A stretch of DNA of 64,000 nucleotides from Noviherbaspirillum massiliense JC206 (GCF_000312045.1 NZ_HE978634.1:218436-282435); one strand, 5' to 3'. Numbered from the stretch's first letter, positions 1 through 8,544 are shown. Program-made: numbers and translations. The notes: generated from the letters alone by a model not told the origin.

Positions 1-1468
1 CCTCGGCACTCGCCGCCATCGGCGAGAGCAGGAACTTGAGGTCTTCCTGGGTGTAGCCGAATACCTGCTGCAGATCGAGCAGCGGCACGGCCGGCTTCGC
101 TTCTTCCGGCTCCTTCGGCAGTCCGCTCAGCTTGATGCGCACCGAGTCGATCCACTGCTTGTACGGCTTGGCGTTGGCGTAGGTATCCTTCAGTTCCTTG
201 TCGTCGATGATGCGTCCGGCATCGAGATCGATCAGGAACATCTTGCCCGGCTGCAGCCGCCATTTCTGGATGATCTTCGATTCCGGGATCGGCAGCACGC
301 CGGATTCCGACGCCATTACCACCAAGTCGTCGTCGGTCACAATGTAGCGTGCCGGACGCAGCCCGTTGCGGTCCAACGTGCCGCCGATGTGGCGGCCGTC
401 GGTGAAGGCCATTGCGGCGGGGCCGTCCCACGGCTCCATCATCGCGGCATGGTATTCATAGAAGGCGCGACGGTTGTCATCCATCAGCGCGTGGTTTTCC
501 CAGGCTTCCGGAATCATCATCATCATCGCCTGGGCGATTGGATAGCCGGCCATCACCAGCAATTCGAGCGCATTGTCGAAGCAGGCGGTGTCGGATTGAC
601 CTTCATAGATCAGCGGGAACAGCTTCTTGAGGTCGTCGCCGAGCACGGCGGACTTCATCACGCCTTCGCGGGCACGCATCCAGTTAAAGTTGCCCTTGAC
701 GGTGTTGATTTCACCGTTGTGGGCGATCAGGCGGTACGGGTGGGCCAGCGGCCACTCGGGGAAGGTGTTGGTGGAGAAGCGCTGGTGCACGAGGGCGAGC
801 GCGGATACGCAGCGCGGATCCTGCAGATCCTTGTAATACACGCCAACCTGGTCAGCCAGCAGCAGGCCCTTGTAGACGACGGTCCGTGCCGACATCGAGG
901 GCACGAAAAATTCCTTGCCGTGCAACAGGTTCAGCGCCTGGATGGCGTGACCGGAAGACTTGCGGATCACGTACAGCTTGCGCTCCAGGGCATCGGTCAC
1001 CATGATGTCCGGGCCGCGGCCGATGAAAATCTGGCGAATGACCGGTTCCTTTTGGCGAACGGCTGGCGACATCGGCATGTCGGTGTCAATGGGAACGTCG
1101 CGCCAGCCGAGGACGACCTGGCCTTCCGCCGCGACGGCGCGTTCGATTTCCTGTTCGCAGGCAATTCGCGAGGCGTGCTCCTTGGGCAGGAAGATCATGC
1201 CGACCCCGTATTCGCCGGGAGGAGGCAGGTTGACGCCCTGCTTCGCCATTTCTTCACGGTAATACTGATCCGGGATTTGTATCAGGATGCCGGCACCATC
1301 GCCCATCAGCTTGTCGGCACCGACCGCGCCCCGGTGGTCCAGGTTTTTCAGGATGAGCAGACCCTGCTCGACGATGGAATGGCTTTTCTTGCCTTTGATA
1401 TGGGCAATGAAACCGACGCCACAGGCATCATGTTCATTGGACGGATCGTATAAACCTTGCGCTTGCAT
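1..1468 (-). CDS. gltB: Glutamate synthase (NADPH) large subunit, N-terminal part, cut by window edge
   Basis: The gene reads leftward off the window, so only the first 489 residues are visible. The family makes glutamate from glutamine and 2-oxoglutarate in ammonium assimilation. After a 15-residue propeptide comes the expected Cys16 (NEHDACGVGFIAH), which becomes the N-terminal nucleophile of the class II glutamine amidotransferase domain. Other GltB blocks follow: LDHRGAVGADKLMGDGAGIL, HQRFSTNTFPEWPLAHPYR, HNGEINTVKGN and DRNGLRPARY. The ATG at 1468 has a GGAG Shine-Dalgarno sequence 8 bases upstream and a plausible promoter at 1504-1532. The central FMN and Fe-S domains lie outside the window. 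Confidence 0.97.
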   Translation of the reverse strand, partial: MQAQGLYDPSNEHDACGVGFIAHIKGKKSHSIVEQGLLILKNLDHRGAVGADKLMGDGAGILIQIPDQYYREEMAKQGVNLPPPGEYGVGMIFLPKEHASRIACEQEIERAVAAEGQVVLGWRDVPIDTDMPMSPAVRQKEPVIRQIFIGRGPDIMVTDALERKLYVIRKSSGHAIQALNLLHGKEFFVPSMSARTVVYKGLLLADQVGVYYKDLQDPRCVSALALVHQRFSTNTFPEWPLAHPYRLIAHNGEINTVKGNFNWMRAREGVMKSAVLGDDLKKLFPLIYEGQSDTACFDNALELLVMAGYPIAQAMMMMIPEAWENHALMDDNRRAFYEYHAAMMEPWDGPAAMAFTDGRHIGGTLDRNGLRPARYIVTDDDLVVMASESGVLPIPESKIIQKWRLQPGKMFLIDLDAGRIIDDKELKDTYANAKPYKQWIDSVRIKLSGLPKEPEEAKPAVPLLDLQQVFGYTQEDLKFLLSPMAASAE

Positions 1469-1503
1469 GAGCGTACTCCGCTACTTTTTGGGATTGAGGC
1501 TGA

Positions 1504-1532
1504 AGAATAAAGCACAGGCAGTTATTCATCAA
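1504..1532 (-). promoter_or_regulatory. Candidate sigma-70 promoter of gltB
   Basis: Read on the minus strand, TTGATG (1532-1527) and TATTCT (1509-1504) are separated by exactly 17 bases. The start codon is about 35 bases downstream. Both hexamers match consensus at four of six positions, so this is a reasonable but unproven promoter. Confidence 0.4.
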
Positions 1533-1587
1533 CGAAAATAATTAGGGTCGGAGTAGTTGCAGAAACGCCGGTTTTTTGTCTTATCTT

Positions 1588-1606
1588 TAATGGGGACAGA
1601 GTGAAA
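1588..1606 (+). repeat. TGGGGnCAGAGT motif, left flank of the RAYT gene
   Basis: TGGGGACAGAGTGAAA lies 30-50 bases beyond the 3' end of the RAYT transposase gene. A copy in opposite orientation (TGGGGTCAGAGTAGAA on the minus strand) lies just upstream of the gene at 2381-2402. The shared core is TGGGG-N-CAGAGT. Together they bracket the transposase gene as an inverted pair. Confidence 0.5.
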
Positions 1607-1638
1607 GGGGCGGCAAGAAGGCGCCTTTTGCATTTTTC

Positions 1639-2340
1639 TTATATGGAATTAGGCTGATTCTTGACCGGGCGCCCTCGTCTTGCCGGCTGCACGCGCCTGC
1701 CGGCCTGCTTTTCAAGGCTGGCCTTAAACCTATCCGGCCCCAGCGCCCATCCCTTCAGGGTGCCCTCGGTAAGCCCCTCGATTTCAGCGGCCGTCAACCC
1801 TTCCTCCAACAAGGCCCGATAAGCCGCCTCCCGCTGAAAGGGCGTGTTTCCCAAGGACCAATATGTTGCGTGGTCTACGATTTGAGGATTGGGGTTGATC
1901 CCGATGTGATGCTGGCAACTGGACCAAACGTATTCTTCCGGTTCGGTAACCAGGCCAGAGCGCACCGGGTGAAGCTCGATATATCTGCTGCAGAGCATTG
2001 CAAAGCTCTCCGCTTCGAGGACTGTTGCCCTGAAGCGCCCCTGCCATAAGGTGCCGCTGCGGCCATACTTCCGATTGAAGTAAGGCACATATTGGCGGCC
2101 GATCCATTGCATCATCCGCCCCAAACCAACGGCGTCGGATGGCGTCAGCAGAAAGTGGACATGGTCCGGCATGAGTACATAGGCATGAAGCGCAAGCTTG
2201 AATTGGCGGGAGGCTTCACCCAGCCAATTCAGGAAAACGGAATAGTCTTCTTCATCCCGGAAAATCGCCTGGCAGTCGATACCGCGCTGGATCACGTGAT
2301 GAGGATGGTGGGGAATGACAAGACGGGGAAGACGGGCCAT
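1639..2340 (-). CDS. REP-associated tyrosine transposase (RAYT, Y1_Tnp family)
   Basis: The 233-residue protein carries the HUH single-strand nuclease signature: His60-x-His62 in MPDHVHFLL and the probable catalytic Tyr120 in SRYIELHPVRSGLV, with the family's GTLWQGRF block between them (97-103). RAYTs are single-copy domesticated relatives of IS200/IS605 transposases that recognise and spread REP palindromes by cutting single-stranded DNA. The C-terminal tail (about 195-233) is basic and may contact DNA. The gene appears intact and stands alone, in a small accessory patch between gltB and a DUF2726 gene, bracketed by an inverted TGGGGnCAGAGT motif pair. I see no clear REP hairpin array here. 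Confidence 0.9.
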   Translation of the reverse strand: MARLPRLVIPHHPHHVIQRGIDCQAIFRDEEDYSVFLNWLGEASRQFKLALHAYVLMPDHVHFLLTPSDAVGLGRMMQWIGRQYVPYFNRKYGRSGTLWQGRFRATVLEAESFAMLCSRYIELHPVRSGLVTEPEEYVWSSCQHHIGINPNPQIVDHATYWSLGNTPFQREAAYRALLEEGLTAAEIEGLTEGTLKGWALGPDRFKASLEKQAGRRVQPARRGRPVKNQPNSI

Positions 2341-2380
2341 ATGGAAATCGCCGACAGGAAAAGAAACATTGCCACTGCCG

Positions 2381-2402
2381 GCATTCTACTCTGACCCCAC
2401 TA
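2381..2402 (-). repeat. TGGGGnCAGAGT motif, right flank of the RAYT gene
   Basis: On the minus strand this reads TGGGGTCAGAGTAGAATGCC, 40-60 bases upstream of the RAYT start codon. It shares the TGGGG-N-CAGAGT core with the plus-strand copy at 1588-1606, so the transposase gene lies between two inverted copies. Confidence 0.5.
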
Positions 2403-2483
2403 TTTTTGCGGGAGGAACACCAAGACGCAAGCACCACGCGCCGTCATAACAACGCCGGCTACCAACCCTGTTCCGCGCCAATC

Positions 2484-3044
2484 TTACCTATGGGCATTCA
2501 AGGTATTGCGCCACGGCGTCTTGACCCGCCCGCTCTCGCGTCTCGCAAAATGAATCCTGGTATGGACTTTCATCCGCGCTGCGGGCGACTGGGGCGAATT
2601 GGCAAGGATGGTGCGCTGGATTCTGGCTTCGGAGGGAAATTGCCCGGGATGAAAGTGCACCGTCCTGATTCCAGCGCTGGCCAAATAGGCTTCCTTTTTC
2701 GATTCCCTGCGGCGAGAGCGGCTAGGGCTGAGTTCGACCACCGCAAGAACCTGCATCTCCTTGTCGAACACGGCATATCCGACCCGCCGCGCAGCAATAC
2801 GCTCGTACGCCGACATCCGGAGCTTGCCCATGCCTTGCGGCTCGATCAATGCAGCCAGCGCCATCCCGGGAAACACGTGGCATTCGGGCAAGGCGCGCTG
2901 CAGGAGATAAAAGAAATCCAGTTCCGCGCCCAGCAGCACCGGCTTGCGGTGATAGCGCGGAATTTTTCCGGCGCCGAACACAAACCGCAGTGCGAGGGCG
3001 CCAATGACGGCAACCACCGCTCCGACGAAAATCATTTCTTTCAT
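2484..3044 (-). CDS. DUF2726-like protein with N-terminal membrane anchor
   Basis: The 186-residue protein opens with one hydrophobic segment (about 4-24), suggesting a membrane anchor with the rest in the cytoplasm. The remainder resembles DUF2726: an opening ELDFFYLLQRAL block, then a predicted sheet around AVFDKEMQVLAVVELS followed by a basic stretch and AGIRTVHF. The family is usually linked to restriction-endonuclease-like folds. Here the acidic residues expected after AVVEL are replaced by SPSRSRRRESKK, so nuclease activity is doubtful. The C-terminal 40 residues are basic and unmatched. It lies between a RAYT and an HDOD gene, with no obvious operon partner. Confidence 0.6.
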   Translation of the reverse strand: MKEMIFVGAVVAVIGALALRFVFGAGKIPRYHRKPVLLGAELDFFYLLQRALPECHVFPGMALAALIEPQGMGKLRMSAYERIAARRVGYAVFDKEMQVLAVVELSPSRSRRRESKKEAYLASAGIRTVHFHPGQFPSEARIQRTILANSPQSPAARMKVHTRIHFARRESGRVKTPWRNTLNAHR

Positions 3045-3111
3045 GTTTTCCGACTATCGCAAGAATCCACTCACTAGTTGCCCATGACCTGCTGCCGCGC
3101 AGGCGCCGTTC

Positions 3112-4611
3112 TCATGACATCCTGCGCATCCAGGCCGGCTCCATCTGCCGCCTGCGCTCAAGGGCCTGCATGATCAGCCCGCGCAATTCATTCAGAGGCG
3201 CGATTTCCGCCGATTCGATTCTGGCGGGCGGCAAGGACAAATCCCAGTCGCCATAGATGAAACCGGCAGGCTGGCGATTCACGACCAGCGGCAGCACCAT
3301 GAAACTGCGCGCAGTCGGCAGCACTTCCTTCCACCAGCGCGGCACCTTGCTCAGGAAGGCAGCGTCATGCGCGTTTTCCACGAAAATCGGCTTGTCATTT
3401 GCCAGCGCGGCATGAAACACGTCCGGCTGATAAGCGTCGCTGAACACCAGGCGCGGCAACAGTTCCTGCACCCCGTCACCGAAGTACATCCGCGCCCGGT
3501 ATTGCGCCTGGGTCTGGTCGCGCAGGAATGCAATCGTGCGCGAAAATCCGAGCCCGTGATGCACGATCTCCAGCGCCATGGCCATAACTTGGGCCGCACT
3601 GGAATCCTGCAGAGCATCGCGCATGTCGGCAACGCCGCGCTGCAGGGCCGCCAGCGCATCCGCCGGCTTGCCACCCAGAGCAGGCAGATGCTTCTCGCGT
3701 TCGGCGCGAGTGGTGGTGCGAACCATGACCGCGTCTTCCTCGGCAGCGACATGCTGCGCCGCTTCCACGGCCGTCAATATCTGCGACGCTTCCAGGCCAA
3801 GCATGTCTGCGTATTCAGTGGCGAGCCGGTCGAATTCCTCGCGCGGACCTTCTGCTGCACAGAGCGCCTTGGCATACTTAAAGGACAGCGTCGACACTGC
3901 CGTCAGCCAGTCACCATGGCCCAGCGGCTCACCGGCCGAGGCTGGCGGCACGTCGCGCAAGGTTTCGATCAAGGCTGGCGGGAAGCCCCATTTCTGGCCG
4001 GCCCGTCGCCCGATTTCATCCAGACCGATCCCCAGCACCTCGTGCGCCGCCTGCTCTTCGCTGGCACCGTTTTCCGTGCAATAGGCCTGCAATTGCTGCC
4101 AGCGCTCGGGCAGATAGAACGTGACCATCATGCGACCGAGGGAATGCAGGATCGAGCAGACCACAGCTTCTTCCGCGTCCCGCGTACTGGCGGAGGATGC
4201 CAGCTGGCGCGCGATATGACCGGCCAGCACTGCCTTTTCCATCTCATCGCGGGCGCTGGCAGAATCGGCGGATGCCGCAGACAAGCCATCGATCAGCTTG
4301 AGTCCGAGCGCCAAGTGCCCGATAGCTTCGGTACCCAGCACCATCACCGCCTTGGACACGGTATTGATGCCCTGGCCGAATACCGAGTACATGGGACTGT
4401 TCGCCAGCCGCAGTACCTTCTGGGTCAGGGCCGGGTCGGACAATACCGTCTTGGTCATGCTGAATTCGCGATCATCATCTCCGCGCATTGCCTGGATGAT
4501 GGCGCTGATCACCTTGGAAAAACCGGGCAGGTCGCCGCGACGGCGCACGCGCGACCACAGCAGCTCCATGGTTTTCTCGGCACTGGCCGGTTCGATCTTT
4601 ATGGAAGACAT
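3112..4611 (-). CDS. HDOD-domain signalling protein with GAF-like C-terminal region
   Basis: The 499-residue protein has an HDOD domain at roughly 20-235, recognised by LPGFSKVISAI, VLSDPALTQKVLRLANSP and GHLALGLKLIDGL. HDOD proteins are HD-related but usually lack the metal-binding residues and act as signalling scaffolds. Residues about 320-490 look like a degenerate GAF-type sensor. It is the second gene of a pair: the PAS-GGDEF-EAL gene ends only 16 bases upstream, so the two are probably co-transcribed and may act in one c-di-GMP pathway. No transmembrane segments are visible. Confidence 0.85.
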   Translation of the reverse strand: MSSIKIEPASAEKTMELLWSRVRRRGDLPGFSKVISAIIQAMRGDDDREFSMTKTVLSDPALTQKVLRLANSPMYSVFGQGINTVSKAVMVLGTEAIGHLALGLKLIDGLSAASADSASARDEMEKAVLAGHIARQLASSASTRDAEEAVVCSILHSLGRMMVTFYLPERWQQLQAYCTENGASEEQAAHEVLGIGLDEIGRRAGQKWGFPPALIETLRDVPPASAGEPLGHGDWLTAVSTLSFKYAKALCAAEGPREEFDRLATEYADMLGLEASQILTAVEAAQHVAAEEDAVMVRTTTRAEREKHLPALGGKPADALAALQRGVADMRDALQDSSAAQVMAMALEIVHHGLGFSRTIAFLRDQTQAQYRARMYFGDGVQELLPRLVFSDAYQPDVFHAALANDKPIFVENAHDAAFLSKVPRWWKEVLPTARSFMVLPLVVNRQPAGFIYGDWDLSLPPARIESAEIAPLNELRGLIMQALERRRQMEPAWMRRMS

Positions 4612-4627
4612 CCGATACGTCTTTCTC

Positions 4628-6343
4628 TCATGAAGCTGCCTGCTGCTCTGCGGACGCTTCTTCCTTGAGCAGGGTGAGAACCTCCTCCGGCAGCAGAGGC
4701 CGCCCGGTCAGGTACCCCTGGATCAGGCCGCAGCCATGCTCGGCCAGGAATGCGAACTGCTCTTCCTTCTCCACGCCCTCCGCTACCGTGCTGAGGTTCA
4801 GGTGGCTGGCAAGGCTGAGCACCACGTTGCAGATCGCGGCGTCCTTGACCGACGAAGGCAGGTCCTTGATGAAGGCACGGTCAATCTTCAGGGTCGCAAT
4901 CGGGAAGCGCTTCAGGTAGGCAAGCGAGGAGTAACCGGTGCCGAAGTCATCGATCGCGATCCGCACGTCGCGCGCGATCATCGAATTCAGAATCGCCTCG
5001 GCGTGCTCCGGATCCGCCATCAGGATGCCTTCGGTGATTTCGAGCAGAAGCTGCCGCCCCTGCAGTCCCGAGAGGCGAATCGCCTCGTCCATGACATCCA
5101 GGAACTGGTCGTTCCTGAACTGGCGCGGGCTGACGTTGACCGAGACATAGAACTGGCGCCCCGCGACTTCCTCGAAGCGCTTGATCTGGACGCATGCGGC
5201 TTTCAGGGCCCAGGCGCCGAGCAAGTTGATCAAGCCGTTGCTTTCCGCCATCGGAATGAACTGTGCCGGCGGAACCATGCCATGCCCCGGACGCAGCCAG
5301 CGCATCAGCGCTTCGAATCCCATGATCCTGCGCGTGCGGGCATCGACGATGGGCTGGTAATGCAGCAGGAATTCGCCATCCCGCACCGCCTGGAACATGG
5401 CGGCTTCGAGGGAAACGTCATGCTCGGGCTGGTTGAATTTCTCGGGACTGAAGACCACGCACCGGCCTTTTCCGGTTTCCTTGGCGCGATACATCGCGGT
5501 ATCGGCATGGGCCAGCAGCTTCACCTCGCTGTCGCCATGCTCCGGGAAAACCGCTGCGCCGATGGAAGTACCGACATACAGCGTGTGCCCGTGGATTTCG
5601 AACGGCAGCTGCATGGTCGAAATCATGCGCCGGGCGACAGTCTGAATTTCCTGCTCTGTGGTTGCACCGGGCAGCACCGCGACGAATTCATCGCCGCCTA
5701 CCCGGGCCAGGGTATCCACGTCGCGCAGGGAATCGTAGAGGCGCATCGCCGCCACCCGCAGCAGCGCATCGCCGACCGGATGGCCGAGCGCGTCATTGAC
5801 TTTCTTGAACCCGTCCAGATCGAGGGCAATCAAGGAAAAACCCTTGCCGGTACGCTTGGAATGGGCGATCGCCATGCGGATGCGGTCGGACAGCAGCGAA
5901 CGGTTCGGCAAGCCGGTCAGGCCGTCATGGGTGGCCATGTGTCGCAGGCGTTCCTCGGTCGCCTGCTGACCGGAGATATCGCGCCCCACCGCCAGCAGCT
6001 CGTGCTCGCCGCGTGCGTTCGCGTAAGCGACAATTCGCAGTTCCATCCAGAGCGGGGCCGCCAGGGTTCTGAAGCGTATGTTGACCCGGCTGCGCTGCCC
6101 GGGCTCGGCAGCTTGGGCAATGGCATTGCCAATCGCCGTATGGTCGGCCGAACTGACCAGGCCCTGGAGGCTTTGCCCCACCAGGGACGCTTCCTGGCCG
6201 ATCAACTCAATGGCTCGCTTGCTCGCGTACAGGATTTCGCCGTGCCTGTTCAGCCGGAATACCGCGTCCCCGGCAGCTTCCATCAGGCTGTTCAAGCCCT
6301 CGGCAGCCAGGAGATCGGACCGGTCACGGCGTAGCGAAAACAT
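4628..6343 (-). CDS. PAS-GGDEF-EAL protein (c-di-GMP synthase/phosphodiesterase)
   Basis: The domain order in 571 residues is PAS (about 15-125), GGDEF (about 135-300), EAL (about 315-565). The diguanylate cyclase motif GGDEF is intact at 216-220, with a c-di-GMP inhibitory I-site RDVD at 207-210, exactly five residues before it. The EAL domain keeps its catalytic set: EAL at 344-346, LEITE near 434, DDFGTG from 465, Lys486 in LKID and Glu522 in AEGVE. Both activities are therefore possible; the net direction cannot be read from sequence. No membrane segment is seen, so it is probably a cytoplasmic sensor. It is followed directly by the HDOD gene. Confidence 0.95.
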   Translation of the reverse strand: MFSLRRDRSDLLAAEGLNSLMEAAGDAVFRLNRHGEILYASKRAIELIGQEASLVGQSLQGLVSSADHTAIGNAIAQAAEPGQRSRVNIRFRTLAAPLWMELRIVAYANARGEHELLAVGRDISGQQATEERLRHMATHDGLTGLPNRSLLSDRIRMAIAHSKRTGKGFSLIALDLDGFKKVNDALGHPVGDALLRVAAMRLYDSLRDVDTLARVGGDEFVAVLPGATTEQEIQTVARRMISTMQLPFEIHGHTLYVGTSIGAAVFPEHGDSEVKLLAHADTAMYRAKETGKGRCVVFSPEKFNQPEHDVSLEAAMFQAVRDGEFLLHYQPIVDARTRRIMGFEALMRWLRPGHGMVPPAQFIPMAESNGLINLLGAWALKAACVQIKRFEEVAGRQFYVSVNVSPRQFRNDQFLDVMDEAIRLSGLQGRQLLLEITEGILMADPEHAEAILNSMIARDVRIAIDDFGTGYSSLAYLKRFPIATLKIDRAFIKDLPSSVKDAAICNVVLSLASHLNLSTVAEGVEKEEQFAFLAEHGCGLIQGYLTGRPLLPEEVLTLLKEEASAEQQAAS

Positions 6344-6499
6344 TGTCAGAACTTCACTCGGTCAAAGCCTCGGCGCAATGCGGCCCGGAATATCCAACCT
6401 GCATGCCGAATACGCGACACCAAAAAATTGATTAATAGAAATTATTTACTTGCGGATAGTAATCCAGTTTAAGTAAGAGGGGAATGGGATGCAAAAAAG

Positions 6500-6522
6500 A
6501 AAGCCCTGCATTGCAGGGCTTT
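6500..6522 (-). terminator. Intrinsic terminator after the polysaccharide deacetylase gene
   Basis: AAAGCCCTGC (6500-6509) pairs with GCAGGGCTTT (6513-6522) around a three-base loop. On the minus strand the stem is followed by a T-rich run (CTTTTTTG). It lies about 90 bases past the stop codon of the deacetylase gene and should end the glycosyltransferase-deacetylase transcript. Confidence 0.8.
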
Positions 6523-6612
6523 GTAGACATTTTCCACACTCTCGAGGGAACCGGTCGCCCGGCGCATGTGGAATCGGAGGAAACCTGCGCGGAATCCTCG
6601 GAACTGGATCCG

Positions 6613-7359
6613 TCAGGCTGTTTGACGCCGTACCGGCGGTCGCTTGGAAATGTTCTTGAAGTGCATCTTCCACCAGACGCCGACCAGGGAATCACCCCAC
6701 GACACCGCCTTGCGAGGCAGAGTGAGCGGATCGTCTTCCGGCGTGGCCCACGCCCGCTCGCAAGTCGTGCCGGACTGGTACCCGGCTTCCGCCACCGCTT
6801 CCACCGCCCGGATGTCATGGCTGCCATAGGGATAGCAGAAGTGGTCGACCCGTGCGCCGAGCGCATCCTCGAGCTCCTTCTTGGACCGCGTGACTTCTTC
6901 ACGGATGTGCTCCGTGCCCTGCTCGGCGAGGCGAACGTGGCTGGCCGAGTGTGAACCGATCTCGATCCCGGCCGAGTGCAGCTGCCGCAGACGTGCCGCG
7001 CTCATCAGGGGCGGCGTCGCATGGCCGTCGGCCGCGAGCCAGCTTGCCGATTGCCCCAGCAAACTGGAAATGGCATACACCGTTGCCGGAAATCCGTGCT
7101 TCTGCAGTATGGGGAAAGCGTATTCGTAGAAATTCTCGTACGCGTCGTCGAAGGTCAGCACCACGCCGCGCGGCGGCATCGGCGCATCCCCACGCAGGCA
7201 CTTCAGCGCTTCTTCCATGCGCAAAACCTGGTAGCCGCCCAGCTTCAGCCAGGCCATCTGGGTTGCAAAGCGGCGGTGGTCGCAATAGGTGGCGCGATGG
7301 CTTGCCATCTCTGGAAAATCGCCGACCTGGTGATACATCAATATCTGGATGCCCTTCAT
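6613..7359 (-). CDS. Polysaccharide deacetylase family protein (NodB homology, CE4)
   Basis: The 248-residue protein has the CE4 motifs: motif 1 TFDDAYEN with Asp71/Asp72, and motif 2 GSHSASH with metal ligands His137 and His141. A later YPYGSHD block fits motif 3. These enzymes remove N-acetyl groups from sugar polymers such as peptidoglycan, chitin oligomers or exopolysaccharide. No signal peptide is evident, so it may act on a cytoplasmic or membrane-associated precursor. Its ATG overlaps the stop of the upstream glycosyltransferase by four bases, so the two are translationally coupled and probably act on one glycan. Confidence 0.88.
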   Translation of the reverse strand: MKGIQILMYHQVGDFPEMASHRATYCDHRRFATQMAWLKLGGYQVLRMEEALKCLRGDAPMPPRGVVLTFDDAYENFYEYAFPILQKHGFPATVYAISSLLGQSASWLAADGHATPPLMSAARLRQLHSAGIEIGSHSASHVRLAEQGTEHIREEVTRSKKELEDALGARVDHFCYPYGSHDIRAVEAVAEAGYQSGTTCERAWATPEDDPLTLPRKAVSWGDSLVGVWWKMHFKNISKRPPVRRQTA

Positions 7360-8426
7360 GCATTGCCTCCGGCTGCAACTTCTCGGTACACAGCGCAGGT
7401 TCCCCGCACCATGCTTTCCAGGGAAAAGCGCTTCTCATAACGCTCGCGTCCGGCTTTCCCCATGCGCCGCCGCAAATCCGCATCGTCGAGCAGCCTGCCA
7501 ATGGCTTCAGCCAGCGCTGCCGGATCCTCGGGCGGCACGAGCAAACCGGTTTCGCCGTCGGCAACGGCTTCACCTATGCCGCCCACATCCGCAGCCACGA
7601 TCGGCAGCCCGAATGCAGCCGCCTCAAGCAGGGTCAGCGAAAGCGCTTCCCGGCGGGACGGCGCAAGCAGGATGTCGGCGCTTGCATAAATGCTGGCGAC
7701 ATCGTCGCGGTGGCCGGCAAAGCGCACCCTTTCCTCGATCCCGAGCTGCGCGGCGAGCAGTTTCATTTCCTCAGCCCAGCGCGTGTCGAGCGCGCCGGCC
7801 AGAACCAGGTTCCATTGCCGCACTTTCAGGCCAGCAAGCGCGCGCAAGGCAATGTCATGACCTTTTGCAGGCTCAAATCGTGCCACCATCGCCAGCACTG
7901 GCGCACCGTTAAGCTTCAGACTGGCGCGCAAGGCTTCGCGCGGCAGATGCGGCTGCGCGGCGTAATCCGGCACGCCGTGGTGCACGGTGCGCAGGAGCTC
8001 GCCTGGATAGCCGCAATCGACGAGGAAGCGGCGGACCGCATCCGATACCGCAATGATCCGCTGGGCCCTTCCGAAATGCTTGCCCGCATTCGTCGAATGG
8101 GCAGTGGCAACGCCCGGCACCTTGGCCAGGCGCGCGGCCCAGCCCGCGTAATGCGCACCGCGGGTCAGGTGTCCATGCACCAGGTCCGGCTTTTCACGAC
8201 GGATCAGTGCCACCAGCCGCGCGAGTGACACGAGGTCGAAGCGGCCGTGATAGGGAATATGCTCGCAGTGGAATCCGGCCGCCCCCAGCTGCTCTCCCAG
8301 CCAGCCGTCGAGCGGACCGGCATAGATGCAGTCGACGCCTGCCGCAGACAGTCCTTGCATCAATTGCAGCAAGTGACGTTCGGCGCCGCCGGAGCGATGG
8401 CTGTGCAGTACGAAAATGACTTTCAT
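7356..8426 (-). CDS. Glycosyltransferase family 4 protein
   Basis: A retaining GT-B glycosyltransferase. The N-terminus MKVIFVLHSHRSGGAERHLL carries the acceptor-site glycine loop, and SRREALSLTLLE supplies the E-x7-E motif of the GT4 donor site, followed by GGIGEAVADGETGLLVPPED. I chose the ATG at 8426 because the family begins here; a GTG 24 bases upstream would add eight poor residues. With the overlapping deacetylase gene downstream it forms a two-gene cassette for building and modifying a surface sugar or lipid-linked glycan. The acceptor cannot be deduced. Confidence 0.85.
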   Translation of the reverse strand: MKVIFVLHSHRSGGAERHLLQLMQGLSAAGVDCIYAGPLDGWLGEQLGAAGFHCEHIPYHGRFDLVSLARLVALIRREKPDLVHGHLTRGAHYAGWAARLAKVPGVATAHSTNAGKHFGRAQRIIAVSDAVRRFLVDCGYPGELLRTVHHGVPDYAAQPHLPREALRASLKLNGAPVLAMVARFEPAKGHDIALRALAGLKVRQWNLVLAGALDTRWAEEMKLLAAQLGIEERVRFAGHRDDVASIYASADILLAPSRREALSLTLLEAAAFGLPIVAADVGGIGEAVADGETGLLVPPEDPAALAEAIGRLLDDADLRRRMGKAGRERYEKRFSLESMVRGTCAVYREVAAGGNA

Positions 8427-8519
8427 CGCGGCAGACCCGCTCCCCTGCACTGCCGGGATGGATCAGGACGCAATGGCGCGCGAAGCCGCCCTTCCCTGGC
8501 TGGACATGCAAACAAGAAA

Positions 8520-8544
8520 CCCGGCAAGAACGAGTCTTGCCGGG
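8520..8544 (-). terminator. Intrinsic terminator downstream of ssb
   Basis: CCCGGCAAGA (8520-8529) pairs perfectly with TCTTGCCGGG (8535-8544) around a five-base loop. On the minus strand the stem runs into TTTCTTGTTTG. It sits 33 bases after the ssb stop. Confidence 0.8.

Noticed and set aside
389..1453. A 354-codon plus-strand frame at the left edge
   Set aside because: Antisense to gltB, whose continuous motifs from Cys16 onward settle the coding strand.
2406..3077. A 223-codon plus-strand frame
   Set aside because: It mirrors the DUF2726-like gene; the minus-strand product has a membrane helix and family blocks while this one has none.
4736..6334. A 532-codon plus-strand frame
   Set aside because: Shadow of the PAS-GGDEF-EAL gene, which has every catalytic motif on the other strand.
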